Source of the DNA: Paraburkholderia bryophila | Lineage (GTDB): Bacteria > Pseudomonadota > Gammaproteobacteria > Burkholderiales > Burkholderiaceae | Assembly (NCBI RefSeq): GCF_003269035.1 | Contig: NZ_QLTK01000006.1 | Coordinates: 1 to 64,000, forward strand | DNA: 64,000 bases | Reading direction: 5' to 3' | Shown: positions 26,224 through 34,827 of the stretch, piece after piece | Position numbering within the stretch: the stretch's first letter is position 1 | Layout: every line of letters starts with the position of its first letter | Notes under the pieces: generated by a model | Database searches by the model: none | Told to the model about the DNA's origin: nothing | Seen by the model: only the letters and a program-made list of their open reading frames with translations | Translations under genes and position numbers: made by a program

Positions 26224-26652
26224 TCATCTTTCCGGACCGGCCGGCGCCTTGCTCGCGGCGGCAAGATCTTCCGACAGACTCGTGCGCAAGGTAGCAATGG
26301 CCTGATCGGGATTGGCGGGCTTCAACTGCTCGCGCGCCAGCGAGTCGTACACGTAGTGACGCAGCATCGGGTCCTGCGTCTTGCTCAACACGTCGTGATA
26401 CACCGCGACGATCTCGCCTTCGTGGCCGTTCATCGCGTAGAGACGGCGCAACTGTTCCAGATCGTTGATCACCGCGAAGCCGGCGCCGCGCGGTCCCATT
26501 GGCCCGTGCGGCGGCGCTCCGTCGCCGTGTTGCGGGCCGCCGCCATGGTCGTGTTCGTGCATCGATGCAGGCGGCGCTTCCTGCGTGAATGCGGCCGTCG
26601 CGGCCAGACTCAGGATGGCGGCCAGCGCCGCGCCGATAAGGCTTTTTTTCAT
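26224..26652 (-). CDS. Small exported protein with a His/Gly/Pro-rich segment
   Basis: A 142-residue protein with a clear Sec signal (MKKSLIGAALAAILSLAATA then AFTQ) and a mature start rich in His, Asp, Gly and Pro (HEHDHGGGPQHGDGAPPHGP, about 31-51). A helical region follows (DLEQLRRLYAMNGHEGEIVA). The ATG at 26652 has GGGAG upstream. The His-rich stretch could bind metal; I do not recognise a named family, though the overall plan recalls small periplasmic Spy/CpxP-like proteins without their LTxxQ motifs. Confidence 0.7.
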   Translation of the reverse strand: MKKSLIGAALAAILSLAATAAFTQEAPPASMHEHDHGGGPQHGDGAPPHGPMGPRGAGFAVINDLEQLRRLYAMNGHEGEIVAVYHDVLSKTQDPMLRHYVYDSLAREQLKPANPDQAIATLRTSLSEDLAAASKAPAGPER

Positions 26653-27005
26653 GATGTCGCTCCCATTGAACAAGGGTCGACGCAACCGTGCGCGGACCCA
26701 TGAGCAACGATAGTCGACACGCCGTTTAGTAGGGTTACCGAAGCCGCGCTGTAACTTACTGAACCTTGCTTGCAAAACGAAGGCAACGGTCGGCGCCCTG
26801 AAGCGCCGGCACGTAATCCAGGGCTCTGCCTGCTGGCGCAATATGGCCGGATGGCGCATGATTGACCCGATGTGCCGTCCGACCCCAGAAGCCGCAAGCC
26901 TTTGCGGGACGCGCGGCGCACGCCACGCCGCTGGTGCATGCGTCATGGCACACAACACGGCGACGCACCGCCGGCGCGTACTCAAACCGTTAAGGAGGAT
27001 TTCGC
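26653..27005. other. Intergenic region upstream of the phasin gene
   Basis: About 350 bp holding the divergent upstream regions of the small exported protein and the phasin. A strong AAGGAGG sits just before the phasin ATG. I see no gene in it. Confidence 0.4.
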
Positions 27006-27431
27006 ATGGACCGACCTGACGCCGCCAATCCGTTTGGCGATTTCACCAAAATGCTGGAGCAGTTCAAGCTCCCCGGCTTCGACGTACCCGCCATCATGGA
27101 AGCGCGACGCAAGGACATGGAAGCGCTCGTTCAGGCAAACCAGACGGCCTTCCAGGGCATGCAGTCGCTCGCGCAGAAACAGGCAGATATGTTGCGCACC
27201 ACGTTGAGCGAAATGCAGTCGCTGACGGGGCAGTTGTCAAGCGGCGGCGCCGCGCCTTCGACGAAGGCCGCCGAGCTGATCCAGCAAAGCCTGCACAAGT
27301 CGCTCGCCGACATGCAGCAACTCGCGCAAGCCGCGTATCAGACGCAAGCCGAGTCGTATGCGGTGATCGCAAAACGCGTAGAAGAAAATGTGCAGGAGTT
27401 GAAATCGCTCCTTCAGCAGCAGAAGAAATAA
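27006..27431 (+). CDS. Phasin family protein
   Basis: A 141-residue, highly helical, Gln/Ala-rich protein (LVQANQTAFQGMQSLAQKQA, LHKSLADMQQLAQAAYQTQA, KSLLQQQKK at the end). This matches the phasin family, amphipathic proteins that coat polyhydroxyalkanoate granules in the cytoplasm. It is shorter than the usual 180-190-residue PhaP of this group. The ribosome binding site AAGGAGG is near-perfect, suggesting high expression, and an intrinsic terminator follows within 70 bp, so it is probably monocistronic. Confidence 0.8.
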   Translation: MDRPDAANPFGDFTKMLEQFKLPGFDVPAIMEARRKDMEALVQANQTAFQGMQSLAQKQADMLRTTLSEMQSLTGQLSSGGAAPSTKAAELIQQSLHKSLADMQQLAQAAYQTQAESYAVIAKRVEENVQELKSLLQQQKK

Positions 27432-27461
27432 CCGGCACCGGGATCGCAAATCCCGGCCGAT

Positions 27462-27498
27462 ACCGCAAATGACCATCGCGTCGTTTGCGGTTTTTTTT
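27462..27498 (+). terminator. Intrinsic terminator of the phasin gene
   Basis: Arms ACCGCAAA (27462-27469) and TTTGCGGT (27484-27491), a 14-base loop and a run of eight T (27491-27498). Confidence 0.8.
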
Positions 27499-27987
27499 GG
27501 GGCTCGGCAACGCCCTTCGTCGTGCTTCGACCTCGTCACGCGAAAGCGTTTGCAGCAGCGCTTATCGTCAGAGGAAATCTCGTTTTCCAGGCACTTTATT
27601 CAGCGCACGCTTACATCGCGCGCGCGATGCAGCACGCATGGATGTTTTTTTACTACGTCCCCGTTATTTCATGCGCGTGTTCGCTTTAAACGGCTCATGA
27701 CGCGAAAACTTACGCGTAAGTACCGTCCGTGTGGGAACCCCTTCCCTATGATCAAACAGGCCTAAACGGCCGCGCGCCGCGCGCCGGTTTAAATCGCTTC
27801 GCAAACGATTGCAACGTCATGCCGCGCTCGCTAAAGTTTCGCGCCGCCACTCCGTTGACGCATTCACGCAAGCCAACCGGTGTGAATGCAGAACCGGCAC
27901 CGCCGATCAGGAGTGCGCCCCTGGATTCCCGTTCATGACCGACCCGGCCAAGGTCGTCATGAGCGTTTCACCTCGAAGGACATTCTC
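27499..27987. other. Intergenic region upstream of the DUF2844 gene
   Basis: About 490 bp. It contains a perfect 14-bp palindrome, ACTTACGCGTAAGT (27708-27721), and further GC-rich inverted words near 27770. I find no credible gene. Confidence 0.4.
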
Positions 27988-28446
27988 TTGAAACCGATGC
28001 TCTCTACCCGCATTGCTCGCGCAATGCTCGGGGCAAGCTGCGCGCTGTCGTTCGCCGCACACGCCACGCTAGGCCAGAACGTCAGCACGATCGACAACGA
28101 TCAGGCGCGTCTGCATGCCGTCGCCCATACGGCTACTACGCAAAGCGCGTATTCGGTACACCTGATCACGATGCCGTCCGGCACCCAGGTGCGCGAATAC
28201 GTGGCGTCCAACGGCGTCGTGTTCGGCGTCGCGTGGCAAGGTCCCACGCTGCCGGATCTGAAGTCGATGCTCGGCACGTCGTTCGACACTTACGTCGCCG
28301 CGACCGCGACCCGTCGCGGCACGCCGCTGGCGGTGTCCAGCAGCGATCTGGTGGTCTACTCCGGCGGCCATCTGCGCGCGTTCGCCGGCCATGCGTATTT
28401 GCCGCAAGCGGTGCCCGCGGGCGTCGATGTCGGCGTCATTCAATAA
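27988..28446 (+). CDS. DUF2844 family exported protein
   Basis: A 152-residue protein with a signal peptide (MKPMLSTRIARAMLGASCAL then SFAAHA) and a mature domain matching DUF2844 (YSVHLITMPSGTQVREYVAS, GVVFGVAWQGPTLPDLKSML). I chose TTG at 27988, because AAGGA lies seven bases before it; the ATG at 27997 is too far from it. Only 11 bp separate it from the DUF3443 gene, an arrangement I recall as typical of Burkholderia relatives. Role unknown. Confidence 0.8.
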   Translation: MKPMLSTRIARAMLGASCALSFAAHATLGQNVSTIDNDQARLHAVAHTATTQSAYSVHLITMPSGTQVREYVASNGVVFGVAWQGPTLPDLKSMLGTSFDTYVAATATRRGTPLAVSSSDLVVYSGGHLRAFAGHAYLPQAVPAGVDVGVIQ

Positions 28447-28457
28447 CGGAGCGAATC

Positions 28458-29744
28458 ATGCGTTATCTGTCTTCGTTCTCTTCTGCCCGTTTTTCGTCGC
28501 GTTGCTCGACGGTGGTCACCCTATTGGGCGCGGCCCTGCTCGCGCTGCTCGTCACCGCGTGCGGTGGCGGCGGTGGCGGCGGTTCCAGCGCCTCGGCGGG
28601 GTCGAGCAGTTCGACCACGGCGTTGTCGGCGCCTTCGTCGCCAGCGGTGGCCGCGAACGCGGTGCGCGTGACGGTCGACTCGGGCGTGAGCAATGTGCCG
28701 AACATGCCGTTCGTCAGCCTCACGATCTGCACGCCCGGCACCACCCAATGCCAGACCATCGACCACGTGCTGGTCGACACCGGCTCGTGGGGCGTGCGCA
28801 TCTTCGCATCGCAATTGCCGGCTTCGGTGGCGTTGCCGCAGCAGCAGGACGCCTCGGGTCACCAGGTCGCCGAATGCATGCAGTTCTTCGACGGCTACAC
28901 CTGGGGCTCGGTGCGGCTCGCCGATCTACAGATCGCCGGCGAGAAAGCTGCGTCGCTGCCGATTCAGGTGATCGATCCGAACTACGCGTCGCTGCCGGCC
29001 GCTTGCGCGAACTTCGGCTCGTCGCGCAATACGCCGGCCACGCTGCAGGCCAACGGGATTCTCGGCATCGGCGTGTTCAAGCACGACTGCGGCGCGAACT
29101 GCGTGCAGCAGGCCGTGGACGGTACGTACTACGCGTGCAGCGGTGCATCGTGCACGTCGATTCCGCTGGCCGAGCAGTATCAGGTGGCCAACCCGATTCC
29201 CTACTTCGCCACCGACAACAACGGTTCGATGCTGAGCTTGCCGACGGTCTCCGGCGGCGCGGCATCGGTGACGGGGCAACTGGTGTTCGGCATCGGCACG
29301 CAGACCAACAATACGTTGGCCGGCGCGCAGGTGATCGGCGTGAGTCCGTCGAACGGCACCTTCACGACGGTGCAGGGCAGCAACACGTATTCGCAAAGTA
29401 TTCTGGACAGCGGCTCGACCGGCCTGTTCTTCGCGAGCAGCGCGATGCCGGTGTGCGCGAGCCCGAACAGTTCGTATTACTGCCCGGCGTCGACGCAGCA
29501 GTTGAGCGCGATGATCGAAGGCGTGAACGGCGTGACGAGCGCGGTGAACTTCAGCGTCGGCAATGCGACGGCGATCGCGCAGACCTATAGCGGCAGTTCG
29601 GCGCTGCCGCTGCTGGCGGGTCCGGCGTTCGTCACGTCGACGATTTTCGATTGGGGGCTGCCGTTTTTCTATGGCCGCAACGTGTACGCGGCGGTCGAGC
29701 AACAGGCGACGCCCGGCGGCACGGGGCCTTACGTCGCGTATTGA
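28458..29744 (+). CDS. DUF3443 family lipoprotein
   Basis: A 428-residue exported protein. The signal ends in VTACGGGG (lipobox Cys about 34), followed by a Gly and Ser run (about 35-52), a flexible tether. The body matches DUF3443, with motifs VDTGSWGVRIF (about 107-117) and ILDSGSTGLFF (about 313-323). Two D-(T/S)-G-S motifs in one chain resemble the twin catalytic sites of pepsin-like aspartic proteases. This is suggestive rather than proof. It is translated with DUF2844 and ends in a strong terminator. Confidence 0.82.
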   Translation: MRYLSSFSSARFSSRCSTVVTLLGAALLALLVTACGGGGGGGSSASAGSSSSTTALSAPSSPAVAANAVRVTVDSGVSNVPNMPFVSLTICTPGTTQCQTIDHVLVDTGSWGVRIFASQLPASVALPQQQDASGHQVAECMQFFDGYTWGSVRLADLQIAGEKAASLPIQVIDPNYASLPAACANFGSSRNTPATLQANGILGIGVFKHDCGANCVQQAVDGTYYACSGASCTSIPLAEQYQVANPIPYFATDNNGSMLSLPTVSGGAASVTGQLVFGIGTQTNNTLAGAQVIGVSPSNGTFTTVQGSNTYSQSILDSGSTGLFFASSAMPVCASPNSSYYCPASTQQLSAMIEGVNGVTSAVNFSVGNATAIAQTYSGSSALPLLAGPAFVTSTIFDWGLPFFYGRNVYAAVEQQATPGGTGPYVAY

Positions 29745-29765
29745 GTCGAGAAGGAGTGAAGAGAG

Positions 29766-29803
29766 AAAGCCCGCTACCGGTTAGTCCGGTAGCGGGCTTT
29801 TTT
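29766..29803. terminator. Strong, probably bidirectional terminator
   Basis: A perfect 15-bp stem (AAAGCCCGCTACCGG / CCGGTAGCGGGCTTT) with the 5-base loop TTAGT, ending in six T on the plus strand and AAA on the other side. It separates the convergent DUF3443 and metallopeptidase genes. Confidence 0.9.
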
Positions 29804-29858
29804 GTCGGTGCGCTGATGCGTGCACTGATGCGTGCGCTGTGCCGCGTCGTGGGCGCGG

Positions 29859-31001
29859 CTACTGGGGCTTGGCGGGTTGGCCCGTTGCGGCGGGCGCGGG
29901 GGCGGCACCCGCTGGCGCCGCCGCTTCCCTCGGCTGCGACTTGTCGCCCGCCTCCGCGATCACGCGATGGACGAAGCGCAGCTTGTCCACCACCGGCGCC
30001 GCAAGCGTGAACGGATAACCGTCCGCCATCCCCAGACTGCGATTCAGGCTGTTCAGCGCGTAGGTGAGCGGAAACCAGCGCTTCATCAGATTCTCGAAAC
30101 TCGCGTCTTCCACCGGCGTGCGGTCGGTCAGCGTCGGTTCGCTCGGATCGTCGGGCAGCAGCGCGACACCGTACGACGTCGAGGTATCCAGCACGTCGAC
30201 GATCAGCATGTAGTGCGCCCACGTCTCCGCCCAGTCTTCCCACGGATGCATCGTCGCGTACGCGCTGATATGCGAGCCCTGCCAGTCGGCCGGCGCACCG
30301 TCGCGATAGTAGGCCGTTAGCGCCTCGCCATAGTCGACGCTCTCGTCGCCGAACAGCTTGCGGAACGGTTCGAGCCAGCGCGGGTTGTTCTGCACCAGCT
30401 GGCTGAAATAGTAGTGACCGGTCTCGTGGCGGAAGTGGCCGAGCAGGGTCCGGTACGGCTCGCCCATCGCGGTGCGGACCTTCTCGCGATACGCGTCGTC
30501 CGCTTCTGCGATGTTGAGCGTGATCAGTCCGTTGTCGTGGCCGGTCATGACCTGCTCGCCATCCCCGCCATCTTCCAGGAATTCGAACGCCAGACCATGC
30601 TCCGGGTCCATCTGCTGCGATTTCACGTCCAGCCCGAGCGCCGCCAGCGTGTAAAGCAGGCGTCGCTTGGCCATTTCCAGCCGGTACCAGTAGAGCCGGT
30701 TGTCCGGCGCGCTCAGGTTCGGAATGGTCCGCGTCAGCTGGCAGGCGCGGCACAGCGTGTCGGGGGAGTCGGCGGGGATCATCCAGTTGCAGACGTTTTC
30801 GACCGCGTAGTTGTGGCACTGGCGGAACAGCGCGCCTTGCAGGTCCGGATGCAGACTGCGCCAGCGTCCTTCGCCGGCGTCTTCGAAGGCGCTGATTTCC
30901 GCGACCTCGGGCACATAGCCGAGCAACGATTCGCACCGTTCGCAACGCACGTTTTCATAGAAGACGAGATGCGAGCAGTGATTGCAGTGGAACGTTTTCA
31001 T
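29859..31001 (-). CDS. Zinc-ribbon putative metallopeptidase (DUF2248/PF10005-like)
   Basis: A 380-residue protein. The N-terminus has CxxC pairs (Cys6/Cys9 and Cys20/Cys23) forming a zinc ribbon, with further CxxC at Cys84/Cys87. The central catalytic motif is HETGH (192-196) in FRHETGHYYF, an HExxH zinc-peptidase signature, with a downstream Glu/Asp-rich helix (EDWAETWAHYML). The C-terminal tail is Ala/Pro-rich low complexity. It is divergent from the transglutaminase/amidoligase operon. In related genomes such a peptidase commonly accompanies these genes, so it probably acts on the same peptide or conjugate. The ATG at 31001 is chosen to start at the ribbon. Confidence 0.85.
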   Translation of the reverse strand: MKTFHCNHCSHLVFYENVRCERCESLLGYVPEVAEISAFEDAGEGRWRSLHPDLQGALFRQCHNYAVENVCNWMIPADSPDTLCRACQLTRTIPNLSAPDNRLYWYRLEMAKRRLLYTLAALGLDVKSQQMDPEHGLAFEFLEDGGDGEQVMTGHDNGLITLNIAEADDAYREKVRTAMGEPYRTLLGHFRHETGHYYFSQLVQNNPRWLEPFRKLFGDESVDYGEALTAYYRDGAPADWQGSHISAYATMHPWEDWAETWAHYMLIVDVLDTSTSYGVALLPDDPSEPTLTDRTPVEDASFENLMKRWFPLTYALNSLNRSLGMADGYPFTLAAPVVDKLRFVHRVIAEAGDKSQPREAAAPAGAAPAPAATGQPAKPQ

Positions 31002-31323
31002 CGATGGAGCCTGAAGAGTGGAGACCGGATATGAGCGACGACTCGCCGCAATCTTTATGCCGCAATTGCCAGACGTCACTGGTTTAACGCACATTACGTG
31101 CATGATCGTGCATCGACATTGCGCCGCTTTGGTGCGCGGCGTTGCGGAAGACGGTAAAAAGGCGCGCTATTCGGGCGACCGGACGCTCACTAGACGCGGC
31201 ACACTTCGCAGCAGGCGGTGTTCCGGGGGTTACAGGCTGATCAGGTGGATTTTCGCGTTTGTTTGATAAACGGCATGAAGCTTGCTTTTTGGCGGGCTGC
31301 CATCCTTCGTCCAGGAGTCCGGT
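31002..31323. other. Divergent intergenic region, 322 bp
   Basis: This lies between the divergently transcribed metallopeptidase and transglutaminase genes and should hold both promoters. I see no clear palindromic operator or convincing -35/-10 pair and no gene. Confidence 0.4.
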
Positions 31324-34300
31324 GTGTCCATACGCGTCGCGTTGCATCATGTCACACATTACCGCTACGACAGGCTGGTTGCGCTGTCGCCCCAGGTCGT
31401 GCGTCTCAGGCCTGCGCCGCATTGCCGTACCCCGATCCTCGCCTATTCCATGCGGATCGAGCCGGCTGAACACTTCATCAACTGGCAGCAGGACGCGTTC
31501 GCCAACTATCAGGCACGCCTCGTCTTTCCGGAGAAGACCCGCGAGTTCAAGGTGACCGTGGATCTGATCGCCGAAATGGCCGTCTACAACCCGTTCGACT
31601 TCTTTCTCGAACCGTCGGCCGAACAATTCCCCTTCGACTACGACCCCGGCCTCGCGCTGGAACTCGCGCCCTATCGCGTCAAGCGGCCCATGACGCCGCG
31701 CTTCGCCGAGTTCGTCGCGAGTATCGACCGCAAGCCGGCCGCCACCGCCGACTTCCTCGTCGCGTTGAATCAGCGGCTGCAGCACGAGATCCGCTATCTG
31801 ATCCGGATGGAGCCGGGCGTGCAGACGCCCGAGGAGACGCTCACGAGCGCCGCGGGTTCGTGCCGCGATTCGGGCTGGCTGCTGGTCGAAACGTTGCGGC
31901 AACTCGGGCTGGCGGCGCGCTTCGTGTCCGGCTATCTGCTGCAACTGGCGCCGGACGTCAAATCGATCGACGGGCCGAGCGGCACCGAGGTCGATTTCAC
32001 CGACCTGCATGCATGGTGCGAGGTGTACCTGCCGGGCGCGGGCTGGATCGGCCTCGACCCGACTTCCGGGCTGCTGGCCGGTGAAGGGCACATTCCGGTC
32101 GCCTGCACGCCTGAACCGGGCAGCGCGGCGCCGATTTCGGGCGCGGTCGACGAGTCCGAGGTCGAGTTCGGGCACACCATGTCGATCGAGCGGGTGCTGG
32201 AGACGCCACGCGTCACCAAGCCGTACAGCGAAGCGGTGTGGGCCGACGTGCTGAGCATGGGCGCGCAGGTGGACCGTCAACTGGACGACATGGACGTACG
32301 CCTGACCATGGGCGGCGAGCCGACCTTCGTGTCGGTGCGCGATCGCGACGCCGCCGAATGGAACACCGACGCGCTCGGACCGACCAAACGCGGCTACGCC
32401 GTCGCGCTGATGGAGAAGCTGCGCGCGCGTTACGGCGCGAACGGTTTCCTGCATATCGGCCAGGGCAAGTGGTATCCGGGCGAACAACTGCCGCGCTGGG
32501 CCATGTCGCTTTACTGGCGCGCCGACGGCGAGCCGTGCTGGCAGGACCCGTCGTTATTCGGCGACGAACGCGAGCCCGGCAACTACACCGCCGCCGACGC
32601 GCAACGCTTCCTCGCGCATCTTGCCGCCAAACTGGACCTCGACACGGATTGCATCCAGCCCGGCTTCGAAGACGTCTGGTACTACCTGTGGCGCGAACGC
32701 CGTCTGCCGGTCAACGTCGATCCACTCGATGCGCGCCTCGACGACGAACTCGAACGCGTGCGCCTGCGCCGCGTGTTCGACGCGGGGCTGGGCGGCGCGA
32801 CCGGCTTCGTGTTGCCCATTGGCCGCGAACGCGACGTGCCGCACCAAGCGCCCAAGTGGGTCAGCGGCCGCTGGTTCTTCCGCGACGAGCGCATGTTCCT
32901 GATTCCCGGCGATTCGCCGATGGGTTACCGCCTGCCGCTCGACGCCTTGCCGTGGGTGTCGAAGACCGACTACCCGTACCAGCACGCGCACGATCCGTTC
33001 GCGCCGCCGGTGCCGTTGCGTTCGGCCGCGCAGTTGCGAATGCAATACGACGGCGAGCAGCGCACCTTGAGTCAGGCAGAAGCGCGGCGGGCGGCGGCGT
33101 TGTCGTCGTCGGCAGCGGATTTGCTGAGCGGCATGGCGGGCAGCGGTGTGCTGGCGTTCGCGCCGCAGACCGGCGGCGCACAGCCGCCGGCGCGCGGGGT
33201 GTCCTCGAAGGAAACGTTGCGCACGGCGATTTGCGTCGAAGCGCGCGACCCGAAACGGGCTGCCGGTCCGAAAGCCGAGACCGAGGCGTTCGGCAGCGGC
33301 CGCACCTTGCTGCATGTGTTCATGCCGCCGCTCACCGAGCTCGACGATTATCTCGACCTGCTGGCGGCGATCGAAGCGACCGCCGCCGAGCTGCAAATGA
33401 AGGTGGTGCTCGAGGGCTATCCGCCGCCGCGCGACGCGCGTCTGAAGATTCTGCAGGTCACGCCCGACCCCGGCGTGATCGAGGTGAACATTCATCCGGC
33501 GTCGAACTGGGAGCAACTGGTCGACCACACCGAGTATCTGTATCAGTCCGCCGCCGAGAGCTATCTCAGCAGCGAGAAGTTCATGACCGACGGCCGCCAC
33601 ACCGGCACCGGCGGCGGCAATCACTTCGTGCTCGGCGGCGCGACGCCCGCCGACAGTCCATTCCTGCGGCGTCCCGATCTGCTCGCGAGTCTGATTGCCT
33701 ACTGGCACAACCATCCGTCGCTGTCGTATCTGTTTTCCGGCTTGTTCATCGGACCGACCAGCCAGGCGCCGCGCATCGACGAAGCGCGCAACGATCAGGT
33801 CTATGAACTCGAAGTCGCGTTCCGCGAATTGCAGCGGCAGATCGATCTGCTCGGCGGGCGCGAGAGCGCCAATCTGCCGGCGTGGATGATCGACCGCTCG
33901 CTGCGCAATATCCTGATCGACGTGACCGGTAACACGCACCGAGCCGAGTTCTGCATCGACAAGCTGTATTCGCCGGATGGCCCGACCGGCCGCCTCGGCC
34001 TGCTCGAATTGCGCGGCTTCGAAATGCCGCCGCACGCGCGCATGAGTCTCGTGCAGCAGTTGTTGCTGCGCGCGCTGGTGGCGCGTTTCTGGCATACGCC
34101 TTATACCCAGCGGCTCACGCGCTGGGGCACGGAACTGCACGACCGTTTCCTGCTCGGCACCTTCGCGAAGATGGATTTCGACGACGTGATCGGCGAACTG
34201 AACCAGGCGGGCTTCGCGTTCGACAGCAGCTGGTTCGCGCCGCACTTCGAATTCCGCTTCCCGCTGGTCGGCGCGACCACGGTGAACGGCGTTTCGCTGA

Positions 34301-34797
34301 CGCTGCGCAACGCGCTCGAACCGTGGCACGTGATGGGCGAGGAGGGCTCGCCGGGAGGCACGGTGCGCTATGTGGATTCGTCGGTGGAGCGGCTCGAAGT
34401 GCGCGCGTTGGGGCTCAACGACAACCGTCATGTGCTGACCGTCAACGGCGTGCCGGTGCCGCTGCAGCCGACCGGTCGCGTCAGCGAGTATGTAGCGGGC
34501 GTGCGCTTTCGCGCGTGGTCGCAACCGTCGGCGCTGCATCCCACCATCGGCGTGGACGCGCCGCTCACTTTCGATCTGGTCGACACATGGACCGGCCGTT
34601 CGGTGGGCGGTTGCCAGTATCATGTCGCTCATCCGGGCGGGCGCAATTACGAGACCTTCCCGGTCAATGCTTACGAGGCGGAAAGCCGGCGGCGCGCGCG
34701 TTATCTCGCGTCGGGCCATACACCGGGGCCGCTCACGGTCGACTTGCCGCAGCGCAGCCTGGAGTTTCCGTTCACGCTGGACCTGCGCTACTGGTAA
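31324..34797 (+). CDS. Transglutaminase-like domain fused to DUF2126 amidoligase
   Basis: A 1157-residue protein. The N-terminal Bact_transglu_N region (1-90) leads into a transglutaminase core with the catalytic triad Cys180 (AAGSCRDSG), His229 (TDLHAWCEVY) and Asp245 (GLDPTSG). The rest, from about 310 (DDMDVRLTMGGEPTFVSVRD), is DUF2126, a family classed as a putative COOH-NH2 amidoligase, with GTGGGNHFVLGG and HPSLSYLFSGLFIGPTSQAP as visible conserved parts. It may cleave or cross-link and ligate amide bonds. The start is GTG at 31324, with AGGAG upstream. It is first of a three-gene operon with ATP-grasp/alpha-E and a second transglutaminase. Substrates are not established for this system. 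Confidence 0.88.
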   Translation: MSIRVALHHVTHYRYDRLVALSPQVVRLRPAPHCRTPILAYSMRIEPAEHFINWQQDAFANYQARLVFPEKTREFKVTVDLIAEMAVYNPFDFFLEPSAEQFPFDYDPGLALELAPYRVKRPMTPRFAEFVASIDRKPAATADFLVALNQRLQHEIRYLIRMEPGVQTPEETLTSAAGSCRDSGWLLVETLRQLGLAARFVSGYLLQLAPDVKSIDGPSGTEVDFTDLHAWCEVYLPGAGWIGLDPTSGLLAGEGHIPVACTPEPGSAAPISGAVDESEVEFGHTMSIERVLETPRVTKPYSEAVWADVLSMGAQVDRQLDDMDVRLTMGGEPTFVSVRDRDAAEWNTDALGPTKRGYAVALMEKLRARYGANGFLHIGQGKWYPGEQLPRWAMSLYWRADGEPCWQDPSLFGDEREPGNYTAADAQRFLAHLAAKLDLDTDCIQPGFEDVWYYLWRERRLPVNVDPLDARLDDELERVRLRRVFDAGLGGATGFVLPIGRERDVPHQAPKWVSGRWFFRDERMFLIPGDSPMGYRLPLDALPWVSKTDYPYQHAHDPFAPPVPLRSAAQLRMQYDGEQRTLSQAEARRAAALSSSAADLLSGMAGSGVLAFAPQTGGAQPPARGVSSKETLRTAICVEARDPKRAAGPKAETEAFGSGRTLLHVFMPPLTELDDYLDLLAAIEATAAELQMKVVLEGYPPPRDARLKILQVTPDPGVIEVNIHPASNWEQLVDHTEYLYQSAAESYLSSEKFMTDGRHTGTGGGNHFVLGGATPADSPFLRRPDLLASLIAYWHNHPSLSYLFSGLFIGPTSQAPRIDEARNDQVYELEVAFRELQRQIDLLGGRESANLPAWMIDRSLRNILIDVTGNTHRAEFCIDKLYSPDGPTGRLGLLELRGFEMPPHARMSLVQQLLLRALVARFWHTPYTQRLTRWGTELHDRFLLGTFAKMDFDDVIGELNQAGFAFDSSWFAPHFEFRFPLVGATTVNGVSLTLRNALEPWHVMGEEGSPGGTVRYVDSSVERLEVRALGLNDNRHVLTVNGVPVPLQPTGRVSEYVAGVRFRAWSQPSALHPTIGVDAPLTFDLVDTWTGRSVGGCQYHVAHPGGRNYETFPVNAYEAESRRRARYLASGHTPGPLTVDLPQRSLEFPFTLDLRYW

Positions 34798-34827
34798 CAA
34801 TGAAGCACTCTTAAAAACGACACGACC

